Origin: JAOAGA01 sp964540515
GTDB lineage: Bacteria; CALINM01
Assembly: GCA_964540515.1 (NCBI GenBank)
Contig: CAZIMS010000002.1
Location: 186,001-250,000, forward strand
Reading direction: 5' to 3'
DNA length: 64,000 nucleotides
The notes beneath the pieces are model-generated. The model made no database searches. It had not been told where the DNA came from and saw nothing but the letters and a program-made list of their open reading frames with translations. Both the position numbers and the translations under genes were made by a program. This document shows positions 47,335 to 55,384 of this stretch, one piece after another. Numbering within the stretch: position 1 is the stretch's first letter; each line of letters begins with the position of its first letter.

Positions 47335-47364
47335 TTGACAAAGGCAATTAAAATTTGATATTGT
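47335..47364 (+). promoter_or_regulatory. promoter of the tRNA-Gly-Cys-Leu cluster
   Basis: TTGACA (47335-47340), 18 bases, TATTGT (47359-47364). It is 34 bases upstream of the first tRNA and may also feed ugd, which starts 18 bases after the last tRNA. Confidence 0.6.
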
Positions 47365-47397
47365 TAATATCCACATAGCAAAAGTCTCTATGTCAAT

Positions 47398-47469
47398 GCG
47401 GGAATAGCTCAGTGGTAGAGCATCTGCTTGCCATGCAGAGGGTCGCGGGTTCAAATCCCGTTTCCCGCT
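47398..47469 (+). tRNA. tRNA-Gly (GCC)
   Basis: Acceptor GCGGGAA / TTCCCGC, D arm GCTCAGTGGTAGAGC, anticodon loop TTGCCAT giving GCC, T arm GCGGGTTCAAATCCCG... The CCA end is not encoded; a T-tract follows. Confidence 0.95.
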
Positions 47470-47481
47470 TTTTTATTTTTT

Positions 47482-47555
47482 GGCACCGTCGCCAAGTGGT
47501 AAGGCAGTGGTCTGCAAAATCACTATCACCGGTTCGAATCCGGTCGGTGCCTCCA
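47482..47555 (+). tRNA. tRNA-Cys (GCA)
   Basis: Acceptor GGCACCG / CGGTGCC, anticodon loop TCTGCAAA giving GCA, T arm CCGGTTCGAATCCGG, discriminator T and encoded CCA (47553-47555). Confidence 0.95.
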
Positions 47556-47563
47556 ACCATAAT

Positions 47564-47648
47564 GCCTGGGTGGTGGAATTGGCAGACACAAGGGACTTAA
47601 AATCCCTTGGGGCTTAGCTCCGTGCGGGTTCGAGTCCCGCCCTAGGCA
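47564..47648 (+). tRNA. tRNA-Leu (TAA)
   Basis: Class II tRNA: acceptor GCCTGGG / CCTAGGC, anticodon loop CTTAAAA giving TAA, long variable arm TTGGGGCTTAGCTCC, T arm GCGGGTTCGAGTCCCGC; CCA is not encoded. Confidence 0.95.
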
Positions 47649-47666
47649 TTCTTTTTTGGAGGTATA

Positions 47667-48971
47667 ATGAAAATATCAGTTTTCGGCACGGGATATGTAG
47701 GTCTTGTTACTGCTGTTTGTTTGGCTGAGAGCGGTAACGATGTAATTGGTATTGATATTGATGAAGAGAAGATTAAGCTTTTAAGTTCTTGCATACCAAC
47801 TATTTATGAAAAGGGGCTTGAGGAGCTTCTTGAAAGAAATTTAAAGAATAAAAGGCTTAACTTTACCACAGAGGCAAAAACTGCCGTCGAAAACTCCCAA
47901 ATAATATTTATTGCTGTAGGGACACCATCTAATGATGATGGTTCTTGTAACCTAAACTATGTCTTTAACTGTGTTGAAACAATAAAAAAATATGCTAATG
48001 AGAGTAAAATAGTAGTTATAAAAAGCACTGTACCTGTTGGAACAGCCAAGAAAGCCAAAGAAATAGTAAAAGATAGTTTTTTTAAGCTCCATATATGTTC
48101 CAATCCTGAGTTTTTGAAGGAAGGAGTTGCCATTGAGGATTTTATGAAGCCTGATAGAGTTGTTGTGGGAGCAGATAATGATTATGTCTTTGATATTATG
48201 AAAGAGTTATACGCACCTTTTGTTAGAAACGAGAAACCTATTATTCTAATGGATAACGAGAGCGCTGAGATGACTAAGTATGCAGCTAATGCACTTTTAG
48301 CTGTTAAGATATCTTTTATGAATGAGATAGCCCTTCTCTGCGAGAGGGTTGATGCTGATGTTGAGATGGTAAGAAAAGGAGTTGGCGCTGATTATAGGAT
48401 TGGTTATCAGTTTTTGTTTCCAGGTGTAGGTTTTGGCGGCTCTTGTTTTCCTAAAGATGTTAGGGCTTTAATACATTTGGCTGAAGAGAACAGTTTTGAC
48501 CTAATGATACCCAAAGCAGCTTATAGTGTAAATGAGAGACAAAAAAGGTACATGCTTGATAAAATTTTCAAACATTTTGGTGAAAATTTAAGTGGCAAAA
48601 CCTTTGGTATCTGGGGTCTATCCTTCAAACCAAATACTGATGATATGAGAGAGGCGCCATCTATTGTAGTTATTAATGGTCTTATTGAGGCAGGTGCAAA
48701 GATTAGAGCCTATGATCCAAAGGCAATGGAAGAGGCAAAAAAAATATTTGGTGACAAAATATATTATGCAAGTTCAGATTATGAGGCTTTAGACGGAGCA
48801 GATGCTCTTATTTTAATAACCGAGTGGCAGGAGTTCAGAAATCCAGACTTTGATAAGATTAAATCTCTTCTAAAAAGCCCTGTAATATTTGATGGTAGAA
48901 ACCAGTATAGTCCAAAAAAGATGAAACAGTTAGGTTTCAAATATTATGGGATAGGAAGAAAGGATGGATAA
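47667..48971 (+). CDS. ugd: UDP-glucose 6-dehydrogenase
   Basis: The 434-residue enzyme has the NAD-binding start KISVFGTGYVGLVTAVCLAESG, SNPEFLKEGVAIEDFMKPDRVV, the catalytic Cys in GVGFGGSCFPKDVRAL (about residue 260) and the C-terminal GLSFKPNTDDMREAPS. It oxidises UDP-glucose to UDP-glucuronate. GGAGG precedes ATG 47667. It overlaps the next gene by 8 bases; that gene would convert the product to UDP-xylose. Confidence 0.95.
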   Translation: MKISVFGTGYVGLVTAVCLAESGNDVIGIDIDEEKIKLLSSCIPTIYEKGLEELLERNLKNKRLNFTTEAKTAVENSQIIFIAVGTPSNDDGSCNLNYVFNCVETIKKYANESKIVVIKSTVPVGTAKKAKEIVKDSFFKLHICSNPEFLKEGVAIEDFMKPDRVVVGADNDYVFDIMKELYAPFVRNEKPIILMDNESAEMTKYAANALLAVKISFMNEIALLCERVDADVEMVRKGVGADYRIGYQFLFPGVGFGGSCFPKDVRALIHLAEENSFDLMIPKAAYSVNERQKRYMLDKIFKHFGENLSGKTFGIWGLSFKPNTDDMREAPSIVVINGLIEAGAKIRAYDPKAMEEAKKIFGDKIYYASSDYEALDGADALILITEWQEFRNPDFDKIKSLLKSPVIFDGRNQYSPKKMKQLGFKYYGIGRKDG

Positions 48972-49905
48972 AAAAACAGTCCTTATTACTGGTGGAGCTG
49001 GTTTTATAGGCTCCCATCTTTCTGATTATTTTCTTCAAAAAGGTTATAGGGTCATTGCCCTTGATAATTTAATTACTGGTGATTTAAAAAATATAGAACA
49101 TCTCTTTGGTGATTCAGATTTTTTATTTATAAACCTTGATGTTACTAATTATATCCATATAGCTGGACCTGTAGATTATATACTTCATTTTGCCTCTCCT
49201 GCAAGCCCTATAGATTATGCAAATTTACCTATTCAGACACTTAAAGTTGGTGCCCTTGGTACCCACAAAACTCTTGGGCTTGCTAAGGAAAAAAGGGCTG
49301 TATTTCTTCTTGCTTCAACCTCTGAGGTCTATGGAGATCCCCTTGTGCATCCTCAAAATGAAGATTACTGGGGAAATGTAAATCCCATAGGTCCAAGAGG
49401 TGTTTATGATGAAGCCAAGAGGTTTGCAGAGGCGATGACGATGGCTTATCATAGGTATCACAAGGTAAACACAAAAATTGTTAGAATTTTCAACACCTAC
49501 GGACCAAGAATGAGAATTAATGACGGCAGAGCTATACCAACTTTTATAGCACAGGCTTTGAGAAATGAGGATATTACTGCTTTTGGTGATGGCAACCAAA
49601 CAAGGAGCTTCTGTTATGTCTCTGATCTTGTAGAAGGAATTTATAGGCTGCTTATGTCTGATTATAACCTGCCTGTTAATTTAGGTAACCCCTATGAGAT
49701 GTCTATTAATGAGCTTGCAAAAGAGGTTATAAGGCTAACAGGTTCAAGAAGTAAAATAATCTATAAACCATTACCCGAAGACGACCCAAAAGTAAGACAA
49801 CCAGACATTACAAGAGCAAAGACGCTTCTTAATTGGGAGCCTAAGGTATCACTTGAGGATGGGCTAATAAAGACCATTGAAGACTTTAAGCAAAGACTTT
49901 TTTAG
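48964..49905 (+). CDS. UDP-glucuronate decarboxylase (UDP-xylose synthase)-like SDR
   Basis: The 313-residue extended SDR has VLITGGAGFIGSHLSDYF, HFASPASPIDYANLPIQTLKVG, the catalytic YDEAKRFAEAMTMAYHR (YxxxK) and RIFNTYGPRMRINDGRAIPTFIAQALRNEDITAFGDGNQTRSFCYVSDLVEGI. SPASPxxY and GxQTRSFCYVSD are hallmarks of UXS. Coupling to ugd supports UDP-glucuronate as substrate. UDP-xylose would be a donor for surface glycans. Confidence 0.9.
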   Translation: MDKKTVLITGGAGFIGSHLSDYFLQKGYRVIALDNLITGDLKNIEHLFGDSDFLFINLDVTNYIHIAGPVDYILHFASPASPIDYANLPIQTLKVGALGTHKTLGLAKEKRAVFLLASTSEVYGDPLVHPQNEDYWGNVNPIGPRGVYDEAKRFAEAMTMAYHRYHKVNTKIVRIFNTYGPRMRINDGRAIPTFIAQALRNEDITAFGDGNQTRSFCYVSDLVEGIYRLLMSDYNLPVNLGNPYEMSINELAKEVIRLTGSRSKIIYKPLPEDDPKVRQPDITRAKTLLNWEPKVSLEDGLIKTIEDFKQRLF

Positions 49906-50817
49906 ATGGAAAAGGTCTATTTTTGCCTCGATTTAGGCGGAACAAACTGTAAGATCGCTGTTTTTGATCTTAATGGTACCTTAATAAAATCTTGGAAGAC
50001 ATCATCTAAGCCTTTTTATTCCCCCGAAAATTTTTTAGGAGCACTAAAGTCAGAGTTATTTAGATTTGAAGAGTTCAAAAATCTCGTAGCTATATCAATA
50101 GGTGTGCCAGGTTTAGTAAATAATAATGGAGAAATTGTTGAGTCTCCAAACTTTCCCGAATGGCAAAATTTTAAAATCCGAGAGCTTATTGAGAGAGAGA
50201 TTGGTTGTCCTATCTATTTAGAAAATGATGCAAACCTATTTGCCTTAGGAGAGGGCTTTGCGGGGGTTGCAAAAGAATATCGTAACTATGTTGGCATAAC
50301 ACTTGGTACAGGAATTGGTGGTGGGATTGTTCTTGATGGCAAACTCCTTAAAGGTGTAAAAGGAATGGCTGGAGAGATTGGGCATATGGTTATACACCCC
50401 GGAGGTGCCGAGTGTGGTTGTGGTAACAAAGGTTGTCTTGAGGCCTATTCATCAGGTAGAGCAATTAAAAGACAGATGTGTCAACTTACTAATCTTGAGT
50501 TGGAGGCATCAGAGATTTATGGCCTTGCAAAGAAGGGAGATAAAAAGGCTCAAAAAGTATTTGAGAAGGCAGCCTATCATCTGGGAGTTGGGATGGCAAA
50601 CTTAGTAAATATTCTCGATGTATCATGTATTGTAATAGGAGGAGGGATGTCTCAATCCTTTGACTTTATGGAAGGGCCTATTAAAAAAGGCTTTAGAGAA
50701 CATACCTTTAATATACATTTTGAATCTGTTAAGATTTTAAAAACCCAGCTTGAGGACTTAGCAGCTTTGTATGGAGCTCTAAGCCTTATATTAGTTGATA
50801 ATAAAAATGATTATTAG
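49906..50817 (+). CDS. ROK-family sugar kinase (glucokinase-like)
   Basis: The 303-residue protein has the ATP motif CLDLGGTNCKIAVFDLNG, the catalytic ENDANLFALGEG, GTGIGGGIVLDGKLLKG and the ROK zinc motif GHMVIHPGGAECGCGNKGCLEAYSSG (HxxxxxxxxxCxCGxxGC). Such enzymes phosphorylate glucose or N-acetylated hexosamines; glucokinase fits the neighbouring UDP-glucose pathway. ATG follows the uxs-like stop with no gap. Confidence 0.9.
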   Translation: MEKVYFCLDLGGTNCKIAVFDLNGTLIKSWKTSSKPFYSPENFLGALKSELFRFEEFKNLVAISIGVPGLVNNNGEIVESPNFPEWQNFKIRELIEREIGCPIYLENDANLFALGEGFAGVAKEYRNYVGITLGTGIGGGIVLDGKLLKGVKGMAGEIGHMVIHPGGAECGCGNKGCLEAYSSGRAIKRQMCQLTNLELEASEIYGLAKKGDKKAQKVFEKAAYHLGVGMANLVNILDVSCIVIGGGMSQSFDFMEGPIKKGFREHTFNIHFESVKILKTQLEDLAALYGALSLILVDNKNDY

Positions 50818-51334
50818 GTACGAGATAAAATCAATAGACAGTATTGTTTGTTTACCTGGGGCGGGGATTTTAAGAGCTGTTGTAGAGATTGAAGATGACA
50901 TTAGTCAGCTTTTTCCATACATTAATGGTTATGTAAAAAAGGCTAGATATCTTCCTAAAATACCTTGGATTAGGTTCCCCTTCTATGGCTTTCCAGAAAG
51001 GTTAAATATAAAATATGATATTGCCTGCAAGTCAAATCAGATAATAATAGGGAAATTTACTTCAAATGAAGAGGCTAAGGAGATAGTTAGCCAGGCAATA
51101 AAATTTTTGAATTTTATTTCAGATAATCGTGATAATATCGAAATTTCTAACAAGGAATGGGCACCACCTTCTGCTATAACGATCTTAAAATATCTACCTC
51201 AAACAAATTGTGGCAGATGTGGAGAAAGAACCTGTCTATCATTCTCTGTAAAGCTCTCACAGGGAGATGCTGAGCCAGAAGAATGTGAGGATTTATCTGG
51301 AAAAAATTTAGCTCTATTAAAGGAAATTTTATAA
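50807..51334 (+). CDS. Fe-S cluster (4Fe-4S Fes domain) protein, unknown function
   Basis: The 175-residue product (ATG 50807, overlapping the ROK gene by 11 bases) has an N-terminal region of unknown fold and a C-terminal LPQTNCGRCGERTCLSFSVKLSQG...CEDL, the CxxCxxxxC...C pattern of the Fe-S domain found in corrinoid/acetyl-CoA-pathway proteins and RnfB-type proteins. It is cytoplasmic, with no signal or membrane segment. Known relatives are mostly annotated as Fe-S cluster proteins without a defined reaction, and its link to the sugar genes may be only positional. Confidence 0.72.
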   Translation: MIIRYEIKSIDSIVCLPGAGILRAVVEIEDDISQLFPYINGYVKKARYLPKIPWIRFPFYGFPERLNIKYDIACKSNQIIIGKFTSNEEAKEIVSQAIKFLNFISDNRDNIEISNKEWAPPSAITILKYLPQTNCGRCGERTCLSFSVKLSQGDAEPEECEDLSGKNLALLKEIL

Positions 51335-51363
51335 AGGCAAAATCAATAATATTTGAAGAGATT

Positions 51364-52836
51364 TTATAATTTGCTTAAAATTTCAATCAATTTATCAATA
51401 TTGAAGGGTTTCTGTAAGAACCCTACAAAACCACGTCCGACAAGGCGCTGGGATATTTCTTGGTCATTGTAGCCACTCATCAATATAACCTTTAGGTCTT
51501 CTTTTATTTTCTTAAGCTCCCTAAAGACTTCATCACCTGATAGTTCTGGCATTGAAAGGTCTAACAAAACATAGTCGATTTCATTTGAGCGAGTCTTAAA
51601 AAATTCGATTGCTTGATGACCACTATTAAAGGTTATTGCCTTGCCACCTAATTGTTCAACAATGTTTTTGGTTACAGTCGTTATCATCTTTTCGTCATCA
51701 ATAATTAAAAAGGTCTTAGAAGAAAAATTTTTGTTATGATACTTATAATTTTCTTTTATTTTGATTGGTTCTTGCTTTATTGCTGGAAATAGAATCTTAA
51801 AAGAGCTGCCTCTATCCTTTTCGCTATAAACTCTAATGGCACCATTATGTCCTCTTACAATTCCCAATATTGCAGATAGCCCAAGACCTCTTCCTTGAAA
51901 CTTTGTAGTAAAAAATGGTTCAAAGATTCTATCCATTGTTTCTCTATCCATACCACAACCGTTATCGGATACTTCGAAATAAACATATTCGCCTTCTTTT
52001 AATAACCTTATATCTCCATCTATTGAATTTTCGAAATATTTTTTATCACAAAACTGTTTGCCTGTAGTGATTGTAATAAGTCCTTCCTTATCTTCCATTG
52101 CTTCATTAGCATTTATTACTAAATTTAGTATTACCTGTTCAATCTGTCCTGGATCACCACTAATTATAAGAGGTTCTTTATCATTTAGATTAAGAGAAAT
52201 AGTTACCTTTTTTGATAAGGAGACTTTGATTAGATCAAGAATCTCTCTAATAAATGCATTTATATCAATCTCTTTTAAAACAAACTTTCCTTTTCCCGCA
52301 TAGGCAAGCATCTGTTTAGTTAAGTGAGCAGCCTTTTCAGTAATTTTCTTTATTGTTTCTATGTTTTGAGTAGCTGAAGAGGGGAGCTCTTCTTTTTTCA
52401 TTAGTGCAAGCTCGGCATTTCCAAGTATTCCCATCAGTAAGTTATTAAAATCATGGGCTATCCCCCCAGCAAGGATACCTAAACTTTCTAATTTTTGAGT
52501 ATGTAGAAGTTGTTGTTGTATATGTAGTTTTTCTTCTTCTTTCTTTTTTATCTCTGTAATATCTTTGAAAACATGAAGGGTTCCATCAAAATATAGTGGT
52601 GATGTTAATTTAGTAAATGTTATAAGAAACCACTTTCCTAAATCTGGAAAAAATGCTTCCATTGACGAGCAGATATTTTTTTCCATGATCTCTTTATGTG
52701 GACAAAAATGTATAGGTGATTTGGTTTTATGACATATTTCATAACAGTGAAGATCTTTTATCTCTTCTTTAGATATTTTAAAGGTTTTAAAAAAGGATTC
52801 GTTGGCCATATTAATTTTGTAGTTACTGTCTACCAA
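51364..52836 (-). CDS. hybrid histidine kinase, C-terminal half (frameshift-split)
   Basis: The 490-codon frame has a PAS domain (about 1-95, with a CxxxC/H-rich segment), a HisKA domain with GGIAHDFNNLLMGILGNAELAL, a HATPase domain (NLVINANEAM, GLGLSAILGIV) and a C-terminal receiver domain (Asp in YVLLDLSMPELSG). It starts only at an internal TTG with no ribosome-binding site. The upstream Cache half ends 22 bases before it, and removing one A from the A/T run at about 52903-52910 joins both halves into one 854-residue Cache-HAMP-PAS-kinase-receiver protein. So this is very likely the second half of one gene. Confidence 0.8.
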   Translation of the reverse strand: MVDSNYKINMANESFFKTFKISKEEIKDLHCYEICHKTKSPIHFCPHKEIMEKNICSSMEAFFPDLGKWFLITFTKLTSPLYFDGTLHVFKDITEIKKKEEEKLHIQQQLLHTQKLESLGILAGGIAHDFNNLLMGILGNAELALMKKEELPSSATQNIETIKKITEKAAHLTKQMLAYAGKGKFVLKEIDINAFIREILDLIKVSLSKKVTISLNLNDKEPLIISGDPGQIEQVILNLVINANEAMEDKEGLITITTGKQFCDKKYFENSIDGDIRLLKEGEYVYFEVSDNGCGMDRETMDRIFEPFFTTKFQGRGLGLSAILGIVRGHNGAIRVYSEKDRGSSFKILFPAIKQEPIKIKENYKYHNKNFSSKTFLIIDDEKMITTVTKNIVEQLGGKAITFNSGHQAIEFFKTRSNEIDYVLLDLSMPELSGDEVFRELKKIKEDLKVILMSGYNDQEISQRLVGRGFVGFLQKPFNIDKLIEILSKL

Positions 52837-52858
52837 AAATATTGGATCTGGTATATCA

Positions 52859-53929
52859 TTAAAAACTTTGAGCCAGAAATTTCTTTCTTGCTCTAACTCT
52901 TTGTTTTTTTTCTTTTATATTGTCAATAAATGTGTTGTATATATCTCTAAATATCTCAAAATCTGACGGAAACTCTTGCTCTATTTTTTGAAGAGGGGTA
53001 TCTCCTGTGAATGATCTTAGGGCTTCTTGAACAGTTTTTAAAGGTTTTATGATCAAGTTGTTAGAGACCTTGTTTGTTAAATATAGTAAGAATAGGAAAA
53101 TTGAGAAAATTATAAAAACTTCATAAAAAAAACCTGAATCAGCTAATACAGACATAATAGATAAAGGCACATCCATTACTAAGGTCAAAAGATGTCCGTT
53201 ATTTATATTAAGTTTTGAAAAAAATAAGTAATGGTCTCTTAACTTTAAAAAACCTTTATCTTTATCATCTTTAGTGATTTTTTCATATAACTCATATTTT
53301 TCACCCACCCGTTGGTTATCTTTGCTCTTTACTATTACTCCATTGGCATCTAATATTAAGGTAGGATATTCTAACTTATCATATTTAGGCAGTACCTGCT
53401 CCATTATTGGTTCAGCAACGATTACAGAAAGTATGTTATTGTAATTATCTAAGACAGGTATTGCAAAATGTATGGTAGGTTTTCCTGTTGTCCTTGATAT
53501 GGCAAACTCGCCCCATACAAAATCTTTGTTCTTCAATACCCTCTTAAAATAAAGCCTGTCAGAGGCAGATGGCAGTTTATCGATCTTCTTGCCACTAATT
53601 AATCCGTATCCATCCTTGTCTAGTAAAGCAATATTATGAAATAATGGTGTGCTCTGTAGTATTGACTCAAAATGTTCTTGTATCTCTTTTTTATCAAACT
53701 TCTTAATAGAAGGGTCAGCTGAGAGGGTTCTTAATAAGAAATAAATAGTACCAACAGAGTTTTCTGATTTGACAACAAAACTTATTTCATTAAGAATATC
53801 ATGTCTTTTCTGTTCCAGTAAGTTTTGGGCTTCTCTTATAGACGCGTGAATAAAGATTATAATAAAAGGAATAAAAGCAAGTAACTGTAAAAATATTAAG
53901 GTAGTTCTTAATTTTAATTTTTTAATCAT
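52859..53929 (-). CDS. hybrid histidine kinase, N-terminal Cache/HAMP half (frameshift-split)
   Basis: The 356-codon frame has a membrane span (about 10-30), a double-Cache periplasmic domain (about 35-265, LLDKDGYGLISGKK, SDRLYFKRVLK, FAIPVLD), a second span (about 270-290) and a HAMP-like region, then ends at LAQSF after a frameshift in an A8 tract. The shifted frame reads NKELEQERNFWLKVFNDIPDPIFLVDSNYK, directly entering the PAS domain of the downstream half. The extra A could be a real mutation, a sequencing error, or a tract where RNA polymerase slips. Confidence 0.8.
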   Translation of the reverse strand: MIKKLKLRTTLIFLQLLAFIPFIIIFIHASIREAQNLLEQKRHDILNEISFVVKSENSVGTIYFLLRTLSADPSIKKFDKKEIQEHFESILQSTPLFHNIALLDKDGYGLISGKKIDKLPSASDRLYFKRVLKNKDFVWGEFAISRTTGKPTIHFAIPVLDNYNNILSVIVAEPIMEQVLPKYDKLEYPTLILDANGVIVKSKDNQRVGEKYELYEKITKDDKDKGFLKLRDHYLFFSKLNINNGHLLTLVMDVPLSIMSVLADSGFFYEVFIIFSIFLFLLYLTNKVSNNLIIKPLKTVQEALRSFTGDTPLQKIEQEFPSDFEIFRDIYNTFIDNIKEKKQRVRARKKFLAQSF

Positions 53930-54003
53930 AACTTGTTGCTATCTTCAACATATTATAGTATTTTTTATTAAAATACAAAAATTTTTATGAACTGGAGAAG
54001 ATA

Positions 54004-54843
54004 ATGTTAATTATCGGGGGTAGTAATGCACATCTTTTAAAAGACCGTTTTGGAGATTGCCTTGAGGAGTTTCAAATTAATACGCCCTTTGGTAAATCCC
54101 ATAAAATAAGGAAATATAGACATAACAATAAGGAGTTTTACTTTCTATTTAGGCATGGAGTTTATGGATATGAGATAACAGCTCCCTTTGTAAACTATAG
54201 GGCAAATATTTTTGCCGCTAAAATTTTAGGTATAAGTAGGATTTTATCTTGGACAGGACCTGGGGCAATAGATAGAAAGTTTGAGATTGGTGACCTAGTT
54301 ATACCCCACGATATCATTGATTTTACAAAGAAAAGGGATTATACATTTTTTGATAATAAAGGACTTGGTTTTATAAGGATTAATCCTTGCTTTTGTCCAA
54401 GTATTAGAGAGTCTCTAAATTGTATTTTAGAAGGGTTAAACTATCCTTTTCATAAAGAGGGCATATATATTTGTACTGAAGGACCAAGATTAGAAACGGC
54501 TGCTGAGATTAGATTTTTTAAAATGATTGGTGGACAGATGGTGGGAATGACATTAGTGCCAGAGGCTTTTCTCGCTAGAGAGCTTGAGATGTGTTATGCC
54601 AGCATATGTTATATCACAAACTATGCTGAGAGTGATGAGATATCCTATAAAGAAGGAGAACTATTTGAGGGGACTCTACCTGACGAAAAAAAAGAGAATG
54701 TTAATAAAGCTTTGTCTTTACTACCTGATATTATTGTTAGATTACTTAATACTGATGATAATTGTGAATGTCTATGCAAAAAGTCAATGCTTAGATATAA
54801 AAAAGCTGGTATAATAGGTAGTAATTTTGAGGAATGGCTATGA
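54004..54843 (+). CDS. MTA phosphorylase/PNP-family protein
   Basis: The 279-residue protein has the MTAP/PNP type II pattern: LIIGGSN at the start, TPFGK, FLFRHG, PFVNYRANIFAAKILGISRI, and YICTEGPRLETAAEIRFFKMIGGQMVGMTLVPEAFLARELEMCYASICYITNYAE. These residues bind phosphate and the purine ribose. The likely reaction is phosphorolysis of methylthioadenosine (or a purine nucleoside), useful after polyamine synthesis, for which genes lie 2.5 kb downstream. It overlaps the first DUF507 gene. Confidence 0.85.
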   Translation: MLIIGGSNAHLLKDRFGDCLEEFQINTPFGKSHKIRKYRHNNKEFYFLFRHGVYGYEITAPFVNYRANIFAAKILGISRILSWTGPGAIDRKFEIGDLVIPHDIIDFTKKRDYTFFDNKGLGFIRINPCFCPSIRESLNCILEGLNYPFHKEGIYICTEGPRLETAAEIRFFKMIGGQMVGMTLVPEAFLARELEMCYASICYITNYAESDEISYKEGELFEGTLPDEKKENVNKALSLLPDIIVRLLNTDDNCECLCKKSMLRYKKAGIIGSNFEEWL

Positions 54844-55118
54844 GATTAAACCCAAATCAGATAAAGAAGCTTGTTAGATTAATATTAGAAGGACTTGAGG
54901 GCATTGAAGCTGTAAAAAGTAATGATGAAAAAAATGTTTATGAGGTCGTTGAATCAATAATAGTTAAAGATCTTAAACAAGAAGAAGAGTTAGAAAAAGA
55001 AGCAGAAAATCTTATAAGAAAGCATACCGCAGCCTATCATACCGATGAGTTAGATTACGAACTTTTATTTAAAAGGGCAAAATATGAACTTGCTAAGAAA
55101 AAGGGGTTTAAATTATGA
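54840..55118 (+). CDS. DUF507 family protein (first copy)
   Basis: The 92-residue protein (ATG 54840 overlapping the MTAP stop as ATGA; ATG 54834 also in frame but too close to the ribosome-binding site) begins MRLNPNQIKKLVRLIL and is highly charged with a helix-rich pattern and YDYELLFKRAKYELAKKKGF-like end. DUF507 proteins occur mainly in thermophilic and anaerobic bacteria, often in pairs; no function is established. Confidence 0.82.
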   Translation: MRLNPNQIKKLVRLILEGLEGIEAVKSNDEKNVYEVVESIIVKDLKQEEELEKEAENLIRKHTAAYHTDELDYELLFKRAKYELAKKKGFKL

Positions 55119-55384
55119 GTCTTTTTTCCGATGAAAGAGTTGATGGTATAGCCGAAAGGATATATTCAGAGCTTCAAAAGAGAGGATTAATAAATAACCT
55201 ATCAAAAATTCAGATAAAATCAGAGATTAAAAAGGCCTATATAAAGTTTTATAGATTAAACGAGGAGATAGATAATATTGTGAGAAAAAAAATAAAATCT
55301 ATGTCCAAAGTTCCACAAGAAGGCACTAGAGATTATAAAGTATTATATGAGAAGTACTTTCAAGAAGAATGGAAAAAACATTAG
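55115..55384 (+). CDS. DUF507 family protein (second copy)
   Basis: The 89-residue protein overlaps the first DUF507 gene by 4 bases (ATGA). It has VDGIAERIYSELQKRGLI and a KVLYEKYFQEEWKK tail, the same size and helical layout as its partner but divergent in sequence, so the two may form a heteromer (inference). Its stop codon overlaps the stop of the convergent HD-GYP gene. Confidence 0.8.
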   Translation: MSLFSDERVDGIAERIYSELQKRGLINNLSKIQIKSEIKKAYIKFYRLNEEIDNIVRKKIKSMSKVPQEGTRDYKVLYEKYFQEEWKKH

